A stretch of DNA of 64,000 nucleotides from Artocarpus heterophyllus. Taxonomy: Eukaryota > Streptophyta > Magnoliopsida > Rosales > Moraceae. Below, one piece after another: positions 10,807 to 22,724 of this stretch. Position 1 is the first letter of the stretch; every line of letters starts with the position of its first letter. The position numbers and the translations under genes are program-made. The DNA lies in contig CM046339.1 in the NCBI GenBank assembly GCA_025403435.1, forward strand, positions 4,046,212-4,110,211. The letters run 5' to 3'. The notes beneath the pieces were generated by a model. That model did no database searches and was not told the DNA's origin. It worked only from the letters and a program-made list of their open reading frames with translations.

Positions 10807-13552
10807 TTTAATACCCTTTATCTTAACTAGACAAAAGCATAATTAGGCTTATCCAGTTAAGATGGTAGACATTAATTCATTTTAGTCATTTAAGAAAAGT
10901 TGAAACAAACAAGTGTGTGTATGCCATAGAACTCATAAAACAATTACATAACATATTGTTTACAACATTTAAAATTCAAAAGTCTAGTTTCCCTCATAAT
11001 GGATTCCAAAGCCACTACTTAAAAATAAAATATAGAAAATGTATCTTGACTTTCCAAAATATCAAAAGCTTTTCCTTAGTAGCATATGAACAATTTGTTA
11101 GCAATGAGTAACTCAAGCAACTCCAATTGCTCGTTCTTAGCATTCCTTGCATCATAACAAACTATAGGAGCTGTTGCCTAGTAAATAGAATCTATTATAT
11201 AAAATTACAACTATTACAACTTATGCACAAAAATGCACAATTTTCTATTGTATCCACTTTCTCTTTAAATAAACAATTTCAGTTAAATCCGTTCTTGGGC
11301 CCCCGTCAATTGTAAAACACAACTTAGTATTCGATAAGCTATAAATTTCACAGACCTGTTCTCTTTTAGTTGATGTGGCTACATCCTTTTTGGGTTTGTC
11401 AGTCCCTCCTATATCCTTGCCTACCAAGCTATTAAGCCATGTTCTAAACTTTGTTCTAAAATATAGGATTATTAATACCATTGACCCCTAAACTTTAGGG
11501 TCTCCCTCACTTTGCCCTCTGAACTTTGAAAAGCACCACTTTACCCTTGAACTTTCAAAACTTCTCCCTTTGCCTCTTAAATTTTAAAAATCACCATTTT
11601 ACCCTTGTTTCAAAGCTCCTTGTTTTATCTTATATATTTCAATTTTCTGTTCAAATAGACAGAATTAAGCCCGCATGATTCGTACATGGGTCACTTGTAA
11701 GGGAAAAAGTAAGATTTTATCACTCTTAGATTTATTTAACGTTTCCACTCTTAGTTAACGTTTTTTAATCTGCTCTCATTAAAAAAGAAACTATATGCAC
11801 ATTTCTTCTTGATATTGTTCGTCGATATTTTCTAATCTTTAATGCGTAACTCACTTCTTTAGGATTCAAATTTAGATATTCACTGAACAATATTAGCTTA
11901 TTAAATGAGTTACACATTAAAAATAAGAATAAATGTCAAGGTAAACCCTTCCTAAACATAAGTTTAGATAAAAACAAAAAAAGGACCAAGTGAGAGTATA
12001 AACGTGATACGAGACTTAAAAAGTGATAAAATCTCATTTTTATCTTTACAAGTGACTCATGTTTGAATCACGTAGGCTTAATTCTATCTATTTGAGTAGG
12101 AAATGAAAAATTAAGAGAAAGTGAGGAGCTTTGATAGTTCAAAAGTAAAATGATGATTTTAAAACTTAGGAGGACAAAGTGAGGAGTTTTGAAAGTTCAT
12201 AGGGTAAAATGGTAATTTTGAAAGTTAGGGGGTAAAGTCTGAGACACCCTAAAATTTAAAGGCTATTAGTGTTAATAACCCTAAAATTTAATAGTGGAAT
12301 AGATTTTTCTTTTATAAATATGTGTATAGAATAATCATAATCACATAAATTATTCAAACTATTTAATGTAGAACATACTCTTCATGCATGTACTATTGTT
12401 TCTTGTGAAGTCTGAAAACAAAATTCTACTTACTTGAAATCCAAAAAGACTTAAAAAAAGAGTGAAGGGTCGATTCTTCTTGCTGAACTTGACGTGCCAC
12501 TAACCTATTATATTCATATTGTAACCGTAAAAGCATAAGGAAACCATTTTAACAATCATATATACATAAACTTGCAATGATCCTCTTGATACACAAAAAT
12601 GGAAAAATTCATAAATCTTAAAATATAAACTCATTAGTCTTGAGAATTTGTGGAGTTATAAAAAACATATGAAGGAATCTACCTACATAATTTCAAATTA
12701 TTTGAGATCAATTTGCCTAGATTCACAAACAACCAAAATAAGCTCACTGCTAGTAAAATTCTAGCAGCAGGACCTATTTTTTTAAAATTCATTCTTTGAA
12801 CATTTTGCACGAAATTTTGATATAAAATAGGTCTATTTGTCTATTATCACACTTCAAAATTTCAGCTTCAAATTGAAAGTATTTTATGAGATATGAAGCC
12901 CGTAATCAAGGCTGTTGACACAAGATTTTTAAGAAATTTCAGCCAAACGTATCATCACACATCATGCTTGCACTTACCAGAATTCATACAAACAAGATAA
13001 AACCAAAAATAAATAACATTTGAATCATGATTAAATCAAACTACAGTAAGAGAAATACCTATTTATATTAATTTAACTCTTAGTCACATTATTTATCCAT
13101 TATTCCCTTTAAATTCATCACTACTTAGTCCATAGGCATACAATCCATTAAAAATCCCATAAAGAATCATGAAATAATCTTTTAATTTAAGAAAAAAGTC
13201 TTACCTTTGCCGTTATACAAGTTGGCCCCCAAACTTCTTTATTTTCAAATAAAACATGATTTTCTAGGTGGTTTCATTTAGGTTCGAGCTTACTCTTTCA
13301 AACCCTCACTTCTTGCTTTTTGTTTAAAAAGAAAAGAGCAAGTTTGTGAGAAGAGTTTATTTTGGTGATGAAATGCTAAAAAATTGAGTTTTAGAGATGG
13401 TATTCGAAACTGATGGCAACTAATGGAGTGACAAGTAACGAAAGGCTCTATCACATTCTTAGCTTATATGTATATGAACAATGAATTGATATAGTAAAAT
13501 CACATTTTTAAATAATTTTACTAATAACCCATGAAAAATACTTAATCATATA
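10807..13552 (-). repeat. LTR B of the outer chromovirus derivative, first part
   Basis: It aligns with LTR A from TCTTAACTAGACAAAAGC onward. Its expected TG terminus reads TT, and most nearby differences from A are C/T or G/A changes. It carries the 815-bp foldback element at 11466-12280 and is cut at 13552 by the Tat element. Confidence 0.75.
11466..12280. mobile_element. Foldback / MULE-type non-autonomous DNA transposon
   Basis: The two halves are long imperfect inverted repeats of about 300 bp or more. The left end reads GGATTATTAATACC and the right end, reverse-complemented, reads GGTTATTAACAC. Deeper in the arms, GATTTTATCACT and GGGTCACTTGTAA match their counterparts. LTR A lacks the segment at the same place. 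Flanks are ctaaaatata (11456-11465) and ctaaaattta (12281-12290), a 10-bp near-duplication compatible with Mutator-like elements. No transposase frame is present. The superfamily is tentative. Confidence 0.7.
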
Positions 13553-14200
13553 TGTTAGGGGTATGCTTGGTGTGCTTTCTCGGAGACACCCTCCTTGGCT
13601 GTCCGGCCATACTACTCGGCTAGAAGCTTTAAAGACAAATCTGCAACTCCCATGTCATCGGCACTTCCTCTTGAGGTGCTCCACAGGAGCCCTACTGGCT
13701 GTGACATAAGACGTCGTCTCCTTGGGAAGAACACATGCTCGGGATGGCCAGATAAAGCCTACACCCAAGTAGCTACTCAATTCCATAGATCAACACATGG
13801 CTTTATATCAACCCTCAGATGGAAAAGTGACCTTCCAAAGGATCATGACACTTGTCACCTGCTACCTAACACAACTTGATAGGACACATGAGTCATGGGC
13901 CAAATCCACCTAACACCCAGTCTAACTGGTGGCCTATAAATTGAGTGCACTTACTGCACTTAAATGTAACATTTTCTTTCCCACCTAACTTTGCTCTCGA
14001 ACTCAGCCGAATAGGTACCTGACTTGAGCATCAGAGAGCCTTTGGCCAGCATCACTCTGATGTCCCCTTAATCTCTAAGGTGTCCTTCTCCTTGTATAGG
14101 TCCACCTCAAGAAGTTGGGATAAGTAAGGAAGACCGTCTGATCACTATGTGTAGCCATACGTAGTGTTGATCACCAGCGAAACAAAGTAGAGCATCAACA
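13553..14200 (+). repeat. 5' LTR of the Tat element
   Basis: It starts TGTTAGGGGTATGC and ends AGCATCAACA. A TATA-like CTATAAATT lies at 13934-13942, giving a transcribed part of roughly 240 bp. The short frame at 13595-13879 is inside the LTR and has no known protein features. By eye it differs from the 3' LTR at well over a tenth of positions. Confidence 0.9.
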
Positions 14201-14829
14201 TTTGGCACTAGACGGAGGGCCCCATGCCTTTCTAGCATCCTTACTCTTAACATCGACATCTGTCAACAGCCATATTCAACATGGCTATGAGGGGAAATAC
14301 TTAAGATGAGGGCCCTTGATAGGAGGGGTCGGGGAATGCATAGAACCAAAACAAGAATAGACCTTACGGGAGGCCTTGAGGAGGAGGTCCCGATCAGGCA
14401 GCCAAGGCAACAAAGCCAGGGCTAATTAGGCCATAGAGGACCTGATCCGTGAGCTGACTGCCTCGGTTTGCCTGCTTACACAGCAGATGGCACAAGAATA
14501 ACATCAACAAGCATAGTAGCCAGCCCCTGCTCTCCTTCCTCCAGCCCAAGAAGACCAGGCATATGATCGAGCTGGGTCGAAGTGTACCTTTTAGAATGAA
14601 GGAGATTTTGAAAAAACTAGACGGTAGGCCTTGGAAGGCATATCTGAGAGCAACAGGCTAGTTAGAGAAGGTCAGCTTGGTCGTTGAAATGGCCGCGACC
14701 GCTCCCCTCAAGGATTCCAAGCTTTAGTCTTTGATAGGCTCAGGGACTAGGGGACTCGCCCTGCTCGGGACTGACTAGAGCCTAAAAACGACAAGGTCCA
14801 GGGCAGAGTCCCATATAGGGTAGAACCAC
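14201..14829 (+). other. Tat primer binding region and leader
   Basis: Immediately after the LTR, TTTGGCACTAGACGGAGGG (14201-14219) occupies the primer-binding position and has the form seen in Tat elements. I cannot name the tRNA with confidence. The rest is untranslated or unreadable gag start. Confidence 0.6.
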
Positions 14830-15860
14830 CTAAAGATACCAACAGTCGTTAATTGCAAGACCTGCAGCAACAAATTGACCAGATTCAGAACTGCAGCTAT
14901 GGCTAGATGAGGGCGACATGCTCGACCCACCCTTCATTGGCGCCATCATGTGGGCTCCCATGCGGAACAAGTTTAAGGTGCCACAGATCAGAGCCTTTGA
15001 TGGAACGAATGATGCAAACAAGCACCTTAAACTATATAGGGACCACATGATGCTCCAAAATGCTAGTGACATCGCCATGTGCAAGGAATTCTCACTCACC
15101 TTGATCGGCTCACCTTGGTAGTGGTTCCGCCATATAGAGCCAGGCACCATGTCTTCATTCTAGCAATTGTCCAATGCCTTCTCATAGGCTTCGCCATATC
15201 CCAAACAAGGAGGAAAGAAGTTCTCTACCTCTACATTATCAAGTAGGGAGACAGGGATGTATGGGATTACATTACTGTTTCATCCGAGCAGAGCTAGAGA
15301 TGAGGCATCTAGAAGATGAAACCTTGAAGCATGCCTTCTTTGTGGGGCTAAGAGATAAAGGCTTGATCTGGTCGCTTATCCTGAAGCACCTCAGCATATT
15401 TTCCCAAATGTTCGGCTATGCCTAGAGGCATGCCAATGTGGCTAACTACATGAAAAGCCCTCGAGACAGAAAAGGCAGCAACAAAAAGAAAGGCAAAAAG
15501 CAGAAGGATCCACTTGAGCACGGTGGCCCCACCAGAACAAAAAGCCCAAGACCAACAAGTCCAAAGTCCCGACCAGGAAGTTCCAAAGTTACACACCCCT
15601 AGTGGCCGCCATCGATGAGGTACTCAAACAGGTCAACAATTGAAACTTATTGGTAAATCCACCTCCACTAAAGGGGAACAAAATGGAGCAAGATCAGAAT
15701 AAATACTATAACTTTCACAGAGACATCAGACATGACACTCGAGATTGCATTTAGTTGAAAGACCATATCAAGAAGCTCATTTGGGATAGGCTCCTCAGAG
15801 AGTTTGTCGAAGGAGTCTTGACCCCTAGCACCAATGCTAGGAGGAACGGCTAGTCGACAG
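14830..15860 (+). pseudogene. gag: Tat gag (broken)
   Basis: This is the capsid protein remnant. FKVPQIRAFDGTNDANKHLK (about 14969-15028) is the conserved entry of the Tat Gag core, where the family has 'F.VP.I..FDGT.DP..HL'. Near 15700, YYNFHRDIRHDTRDC followed by LKDHIKKLI matches the conserved 'H..HGH.TE.C..LK..IE.LI' block at the Gag end. Stops and frame changes lie between these blocks, so no continuous product is possible. Confidence 0.8.
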
Positions 15861-16330
15861 TTTAGCCTACAGCGTATAACACAGACAGTAAGGATGCCTT
15901 AGACCCATCAAACATCGTACACATAATCTTCAATGAGCCAGTTATTGGGAACACCGTGAGTGGTCACAATGCTTATGCTCGAAAAGCTATATTGGTTGAA
16001 TAAAGGACCTCATGAATATGTCCAAGCACATCAATAAAATTTGCTTACAAGAGGATGTTATAATTATCTTCATGGAGGAGGAGGCGGATAGGCTCATTCA
16101 TTTGTACAACGACGCTTTGGTGTATGAGTTACAAATAGCCAACAACATAGTTTGGCGTGTGCTGATCGACAACAGCAGCTTGACTGACATCCTGTTTAAA
16201 CAGGCATTCAACAAGATGAAGATAAGCAACACCGTACTAATCCCGATCCAAACACCCTTTACAGCTTCTCGAGTGATGTGTTCGAGCTGTGGGCATGATC
16301 TATGTACTGATCACATTCAACGAACGTAGT
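15861..16330 (+). pseudogene. Tat protease region (broken)
   Basis: The frame at 16012-16329 shows DALVYELQIANNIVWRVLID followed by NSSLTDILF. The family motif here is 'D.LVI...IAN..V.RVLIDGGSS.DILF', the retropepsin active site. The catalytic Asp is kept, but the following Gly-Gly-Ser reads Asn-Ser-Ser, so the enzyme is probably dead. Upstream, SNIVHIIFNEPVIGNT (about 15910-15957) is the linker typical before Tat protease. Confidence 0.75.
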
Positions 16331-17930
16331 GCTTGGGTGACATGCCTTGTGGAATTTCTCATCATAAATAAGACGTCCTAGCACAACATTATTATCAGGT
16401 GGTTGACCCTTAATACTTTTAAGGTCGTAATCTCAACCGACCACCTAGCATTGAAATTCCCCACCAAGAATGGGGTTGGCGTGATAAGGTCGAGGCAAAA
16501 GGATTCTAGGGAATGCTATATCAAGGCTGCAAAGGAAGCAGTAGCTCTGTAGTTGAGCATCTCAGCCATTTTCAAGGTCGATGAGATAGAGTTCCCTACC
16601 AAGCAAGAGGCAAAAATGTTTCTGACCTTGACCTATGGCTGCCCGAGAAGGAAATACAAGCTACGCTCATAAAAGACCTGGTGCCTTAATACTTGGACAC
16701 CGAATACCCCGACCAAATGGTCATGCTCGAGTTTTAGTTAAAGTTTGGGACCCGGGCAAACCTGGAGAAGTTCCTCATGGAATATCAGGACGTGTTCACT
16801 TGGTTCCATGAAGATATGCCTTGGATTGACACGAACATCATTAGCCATCATCAGAAAGTCAATCCCAGGCACAAGCCGATCATTTAGAAAAGGAAAGCAT
16901 TTAATCCAGAAAGGTATGCTATCATCAACGAAGAAGTTCAAAAGTTCCTAAATGCCAGATTTATCCAAGAAGTTACATGTCTAAAAGGGCTGGTGAATGT
17001 GGTCTTGGTCAAACAGGCCAATGCGAAATGGCGGGTCTGTATCGACTTTACCGACATGAATAAAGCCTATCTGAAAGACTGCTTCCCACTACCCTAAATC
17101 AACCAACCTATAGATGTGACTGTCGTCTATGAGCTGTTGAGCTTTATGGATGTCTATTCCAATTGAACTAGATCAAGATAACCAAAGAAGACCTAGTGAA
17201 GACCGCGTTCACCATAGAGCAAGGATTGTTCTGCTATGTTGTCATGCTATTCCGATTGAAGAACACCAGAGCCACTTACCAGTGCCTAGTGAACAAGATG
17301 TTTGCTCAGCATATCAGGAAAACCATAGAGGTGTATGTCGATGACATGCTTGTCAAGTCAGTCTGAGTAGTCGATCACATCATTGACCTTTGAGATAGCT
17401 TTGACATACTCTAAGAATACGAGATGATGCTTAATCTGGCCAAGTGTGCATTCAGAGTAGAGTCAAGTAAGTTCCTCAAATCATAGTCAACCATCGTGGC
17501 GTTAAAGTCAATTTAGCCAAGGCGCAAGCTATGGTGGACATGCACTCTCCCAAATAGTCAAAGAAATCTAGAACCTAATCGGCATGATCAACGCCCTGTC
17601 CAGGTTCATCTCCAAGTTCACCGACAAGTGCCATCCTTTTTTTTTTAGGCACTCAAGCGGAGGTTTGAAAGGAGCAGAGGGTGTAAGGAAGCATTTTAGA
17701 GCCTCAAAAAAATACTTAGCCATACTCCCGCTCCTATCAAAGAAATCTAGAACCTAATTGGCATGATCAATGCCCAGTCTAGATTCTTCTTTGAGTTCAC
17801 TGACAAGTGCCATCCTTTTTCTTCAGGCACTCAAAAGGAGGTTTAAAAGGAGCAAAGAGTGTAAGGAAGCATTTTAGAGCCTCAAAACAATACTTAGCCA
17901 TACTCTTGCTCCTATCCAAACCTCTACTAG
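16331..17930 (+). pseudogene. Tat reverse transcriptase (broken)
   Basis: Readable blocks in order: NGVGVIRSRQKDSRECYIKA (about 16474-16533), the protease-RT linker; EYQDVFTWFHEDMPWID (about 16780-16830), the RT entry; NVVLVKQANAKWRVCIDFTD (about 16996-17055); ELLSFMDVYSN (about 17131-17163); and a VDDMLVKS catalytic block (about 17339-17362) in another frame. Frames change several times and stops are frequent. A 179-bp tandem duplication lies near the RT/RNase H boundary. Confidence 0.8.
17559..17916 (+). repeat. 179-bp tandem duplication in Tat pol
   Basis: Unit 1 starts CAAAGAAATCTAGAACCTAAT at 17559 and unit 2 at 17738. Both contain a T-rich run after GTGCCATCC and end near ACTTAGCCATACTC. 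The units differ at a modest number of positions, so the duplication is not recent. It sits where the RT thumb joins RNase H and would disrupt the protein. Confidence 0.85.
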
Positions 17931-18240
17931 GAGAGATATTATATGCCTACCTAGTAGTAACCGAGAAGACGGTCAGCTTAGTCCTTGTTTGAGAAGAATA
18001 AAACATCCAAAAGCTGGTCTACTACACCAACAAAGCATTCTAGGGCACCAAGGAGAAGTACCCTCTGCTAGAAAAATTGGCCCTAGCTCTTGTCACATTT
18101 ACTTAGAAACTCCCACATACTTCCAAGGGCATGCAATTTAGGTCATGACCAAGTATCCCTTGCACCAAATCCTCCAAAATCTAGAAATCTCTAGTTAGAT
18201 GACCCAATAGTCTATAGAGCTCAGAGAATTTGACATATAA
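17931..18240 (+). pseudogene. Tat first RNase H domain (broken)
   Basis: Readable pieces are ILYAYLVVTEKTVSLVLV (about 17938-17991) and, in a shifted frame, KYPLLEKLALALV, both matching the retroviral-type RNase H of gypsy elements. Stops follow in every frame. The domain precedes the archaeal-type RNase H, which is the Tat arrangement. Confidence 0.65.
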
Positions 18241-18840
18241 TTTGTGTCGCTGATGGCCATAAAAGCACAAGCTCTGGCCAACTTCATGGCACAGTTCACA
18301 GATACCGAACAGACCACTCCTTCGGCTAAGAAGGCAGCTATGGAATTTGATCTAGCCAATAACAGCAAGACTAGGCCTAAACTTGAATGGAAGCTATTCA
18401 TCAATGGATCCTCAAGCATGAATGAGTCGGGTGCCAGTATCATCCTCATCGGCCTAGGTGGCTACAAGACCAGCTATGCACTGTGGTTTGATTTTAGGGC
18501 CTTTAATAACGAGGTCGAATACAAAGCATTGATAGTTGGTCTCAAGATTGCATGGAAGCTCGAAGTGGATTGCATCTGCATTCACTACAACTCTATGCCC
18601 GTGGTCCAGCACTAACCAGTGGATTCCAAGCCTTGAGTGAGTGCATGGCAGCTGGTCTAAGTGAAGTCAAAACCCTGCTCGAACAGTTTAAGAGCTACTC
18701 ATTTGTTCAGATCCAAAGAAAAGAGAACACGAAGGCTGATACACTTGCTTGGCTAGCTTTAGGCCTTGAAGACAACAACCTAACATTGGTTTTTATCGAG
18801 AGGTTAGCCGAATCGAGCATCAGGAAATAATCAATGAGTG
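18241..18840 (+). pseudogene. Tat second, archaeal-type RNase H
   Basis: The frame at 18244-18615 contains WKLFINGSSSMNESGASIIL then NNEVEYKALIVGLKIA. The family motif is 'W.LYVDGSS...GSGAG..L' and 'NNEAEYEALI.GL..A'. It is the extra RNase H known from Tat elements, presumably removing RNA during cDNA synthesis. The first catalytic Asp position reads Asn (FINGSS instead of VDGSS). The end continues in a second frame at 18552-18830 (FVQIQRKENTKADTLAWLAL). Confidence 0.8.
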
Positions 18841-19612
18841 AAGCCGATGACAGATAGGAACTTGGATGGACCTGATCTTTTAATAGCTAGCCATAGCTTT
18901 ACTATCAGGTGACTGAGTGGAAGCTCGACAAATTTGCAATAGCTCGACCTAGTATTCGATGATCAAGGAAAGGCTTTGTCGGTGCGGCTAAACTAAGCCT
19001 TACCAAAGGTGCATCGGACCACAAGAAACTTTGTACCTAATGGAAGAAATTTATAGTGGGCTATACGGTAATCATGTAGTGGGCCTTCCTTATCCTTGAA
19101 GTGCCTTTGCCAGGGCTACTACTGGCTGACCATGGACCAAGACAGCAAAGAGTATGCCCATAAGTGTCTCAAGTGCTAGCAGTTTGCTTGTGCAATTGAA
19201 AGTTATGTCGAGCTACTTAACTCCGTCATGTGTGCCTAGCCATGCGCCAAGTGGGCTATTGATTTGATTGGTCTTGTTTTCATAGCCTGATCATAATTCA
19301 CGCACTGTGTAGTGGCCATCGACTATCTCACCAAGTGGGTGGAAGTTGAGCCCTACACCAACATGACCAAGGCAAAGTGCACCAACTTCATCTAGAAGAA
19401 CATAATCTATCGATACAGTGTCCCACACATAATGGTGACTAAAAACGCCAAGTAATTCTAAGCAGTAAGTCTCCTCAAAATATGCAAGCATCTTGACATT
19501 AAGAAAGTGTTCCCCTCGTTAAGCTATCCTCAGAGCAATGGGCAAGTTGAGGCTGTTAACAAGACCATCAAGGATAGCATCAAGAAGAAGCGGGAAGGCC
19601 TCAAGGGCACCT
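18841..19612 (+). pseudogene. Tat integrase, N-terminal and core part
   Basis: A zinc-finger remnant (HKCLKCQQF) lies at about 19161-19188. The core shows AKWAIDLIGLVF (about 19249-19284), AIDYLTKWVEVEPY (about 19314-19358) and NGQVEAVNKTIKD (about 19538-19576). The second catalytic Asp block reads VTKNAK instead of 'VTDNG', so the DDE triad is broken. The gene is interrupted at 19612 by the Tekay element and resumes at 42152. Confidence 0.85.
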
Positions 19613-19858
19613 TGTAACACCCGCCTATTTTTATGTAATGAATTACGTTAAGTTGGTAACGACGTTAATGATATTTTATTAATAACTTATGATATATGTA
19701 ATGATATATGATATTAATGTTACTAACTTTTATGTCAAGTTTTATGATAGGTGACGATCGCATGGAATCGTTGTGCTCAAGTGTTCATGATTATTTTAAT
19801 GATATTTAAACATGATGCAATGATGTATGAATGTTTTAATGTACGACATTTATGGACA

Positions 19859-19988
19859 GTTCGGCAGGCCAAACTTTTAAGATCGGCAGGCCAAAATGAC
19901 TGCCCGAGATCGGCAGGCCGAAGAAACCCATCGGCAAGCCGAACTTGGTGGAACTGGCAGGCCGAAGGGGAAAATCGACAGGCCGAAC
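19859..19988 (+). repeat. CGGCAGGCCGA motif cluster, left end of Tekay 5' LTR
   Basis: Six copies of a roughly 13-bp unit, tCGGCAGGCCgAa, with small changes, are spaced about 18-26 bp apart in otherwise AT-rich LTR. Each copy is nearly its own reverse complement. The orientation is opposite to the cluster at 22040-22209. Confidence 0.9.
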
Positions 19989-22039
19989 ACGACTGACGAG
20001 CAGTCAGCAAAAATCTCTCCAAAATTATGGCTGAGTTAATTACGTTAATTGGATGATTTAATGTGATTAATTAGCACAATAATGGAATGTTTTATCAGTT
20101 AAGGAAATTAAAGAGTTTGACTTCGCATTGATTTGTCTGATTTTAAATGGTTTCCTATTTTAAGAGGGCAAAACATGGAAAGTTATGATTGATTGTTTGA
20201 CTTTCCCTCTTTTCTCACCTTCCTCCACGCCATTTGCCCTCTAAACAGTCAGAAAATTCTGACTTAATGAAGAGTAATGAATCTTCATTATTCTCATTAC
20301 GTTAAATTTTTTTTTTAACGTTCTTCTCCTCAGAATATTTTTACTCTCTCTCTCTGTTCTGAGACATTTTTTGATTTTCTCTATCTTCCTCTTCTCTTCT
20401 CCACGAGTTCCTTCTCTCTTTCTCTCACGAAAATTTTCTGAGGATATTGAAAAAAAAAATTGAAATTTTGTTGGTTGAATTCAATGGTTTTGAGAAGAAA
20501 ATCTTATAAGGTAAGGACTCGTTTCTTTATATTTTTGAAAAGAAATTCTTCTCCTCCAATCGTTTACAATATCTTTCTGTAGATATCGTATTTTTGCTTT
20601 GTGTTTTTTTTTGTATTATGATGTTCATGAATGCAATATGTGATGTTTCTTCAAGTTTCATGTCGTTTCGGTGTTTTTATAAAAAATATAAATTTTTTAT
20701 CTTCTACTCTTCACAGTAAATATTACTGTTTGACCTTGATGCGTAAAAAATGTAATGATTATTCTAGAGGTAAATGAATGATGTTTTTCATGAAAGTTGT
20801 TAAGAATATGCATGTATAATGTAAGATGAATGTATTTTATGTTATAAAATTTTTATGAGATTATAATAAGAAAACTATTTTGATAATGTCGTTTTTGGAT
20901 TTTCGTTTTATAAAACATTTTATGTGTTTAAATGATTTTATGATAATGAAATAATTTTATGCATGGAAATAAGATGTTTGGATGTATTTTAAATTATTAG
21001 AAAGCGTTTTCAAAAGATTTTTATGTTTGTAATGAATGAGATGAAAATACATGTGATTATAATTTCATGTTTTCACAATGATGGTTATGGATTATGAGAT
21101 GAATGTATATATGAATGAATGTTATATGCATGGGTGTTTTATGATACGTATTAATTTTCATTGCATCTTTAAATGGATAAATGGCATGAACACTCAAGGA
21201 ACGAGCACTACGAGACCGCGGCGTCGTCACCAAATTACGTTAAGGTTTAGTAAGCTAGCTTTAAAGTAAGTACATTCTCACCTGCAACATGAAACGTTTT
21301 TACAAGATTTGATGTTATGTTAATAATGATATTCATGATGATTTTATGGATATTTTCCTTAAGAATTTCTATGAAAGATTTTCATGATTTTAAGTTGTGC
21401 ATGATGATTTTGGCATGTTTCAAAGTATGAAAATTATGTATATATGTATCACTTAATAAGTGTTGCACACCAATGTTATGAAATGAAATGTTATGATGTC
21501 ATGTTTGGTTTTGGATTAGCTAGCCTTCTCCTCTCATGACGGCGCGCCTATGATGATATTTAAGGTGCAACACTTGGGCCCTTAAGATAAAATGGAAAAG
21601 TTTTGAATATGGTCAATGTAATGAAAGATATGTTTCTATGAAATTGTGCTTAAGGCACTCCTATGAAATGATGACGATGATGATGTTTATGAAATGTTTA
21701 AAATTGTGAGAATTATATGTACTTACTAAGCATTAGCTTAATCATGTTTTATGTCATGTTGCAGATAAGGGTAAGAAAATCATGGAATAGACGGAGGTCA
21801 TGGGAAGGCGTGTGAGCGCAAAGCACGATGAATTGTAACCGAAAGAACGCCAAGAAGGAATGTTTTATGTTATAAATCAAGTTTATATTTTGAACACATT
21901 TTATGTTAATTTTTAAGGATACATGAATTATGGTTTTATCTTTTAAACTCTATCTTTTTTTAAAGAATTGTGGACTTCCACAATTTTTATGAAAAGTTGG
22001 TTTGATTTAAAATAAGTTTTCTGAAAATGATTTGGCTCG

Positions 22040-22209
22040 GTCGGCCTGCCGAACACCTTTGCTCGGCCTGCCGATCATGTTTTCGGCCTGCCGAATGTTG
22101 ACAAGTTTTTAAGCCAGATTTGCAAAGCTTCTGTTGGCCTGCCGGTTGAGGAACTCCGGCCTACCGATCATGTTCGGCCTGCCGAAGTCGCAGGTTCGGC
22201 CTGCCGAAC
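22040..22209 (+). repeat. TCGGCCTGCCGA motif cluster, right end of Tekay 5' LTR
   Basis: Seven copies of TCGGCCTGCCGA or close variants lie within 170 bp, the reverse complement of the unit at the left end of the same LTR. Confidence 0.9.
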
Positions 22210-22530
22210 TGTGGGAGCAAGTAATAATTAAGTAAAGTATTAATTATGGATTGTAATGAAGTTTTTAAGTTATGATTTTACAACTTAGCATGTATATTTT
22301 ATTAAAATGAGTTCATGATTAATTAAAAGTATAATTGAGCTAATTATAGTATGAAACAAGTGATGCAATATAAAAAAAATGCATGTATGGATCCTGGTTA
22401 AGTATGTTTAATTACTTTTCAATTTAAAAGTATCGTTAAGTTTCATAAAAATATTTATGTTTAAAGTCCAAGTAAGTACGAATTTAAGTATGTAACGATA
22501 TTTGTGACGTCCAAATTAAGGGGCGTTACA

Positions 22531-22724
22531 GGCTTTGGTATCAGAGCGATTTTTTTTCCGATTACAATTCATATCGCCACACGTCAATCGAAGTCCTCCA
22601 AGTAAGTATGTTTTTAAGTTAGATGTATTGATGCAAGTATGATGATAAGATTAAGGTTTGAATGTTTAATGATTAACGATCTAGTAGTGAAAACCTGTCT
22701 CATAAATGGAAGATTATTTCTAAG
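22531..22724 (+). other. Tekay primer binding site and leader (left of Athila insertion)
   Basis: TGGTATCAGAGC at 22536-22547 matches the 3' end of plant initiator-Met tRNA as complement, the usual Tekay primer. The leader is cut at 22724 and resumes at 34608-34637 with the ATG at 34638. Confidence 0.9.

Larger units (their letters stand above)
19613..22530 (+). repeat. 5' LTR of Tekay
   Basis: It starts TGTAACACCCGCC and ends GGCGTTACA. Two GC-rich motif clusters lie near the ends, in opposite orientations. Compared with the 3' LTR it keeps extra segments near 21538-21610, including a GGCGCGCC site, and 18 bp near 22070. Otherwise the copies are close. CT-rich runs lie near 20342-20420. The small frame at 21078-21269 recurs in the other LTR, where it is LTR sequence and not a gene. 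Confidence 0.93.

Noticed and set aside
13595..13879. 94-residue frame as a gene
   Set aside because: It lies within the Tat 5' LTR; the matching place in the 3' LTR does not keep the same frame.
19859..19988. CRISPR-like spaced repeats
   Set aside because: Units are about 13 bp, degenerate, unevenly spaced and inside a plant LTR that occurs twice. No cas genes are present.
21078..21269. Small protein repeated at 40782-40973
   Set aside because: Both copies are at the same place in the two Tekay LTRs. The identity reflects LTR homology, and there are no protein features.
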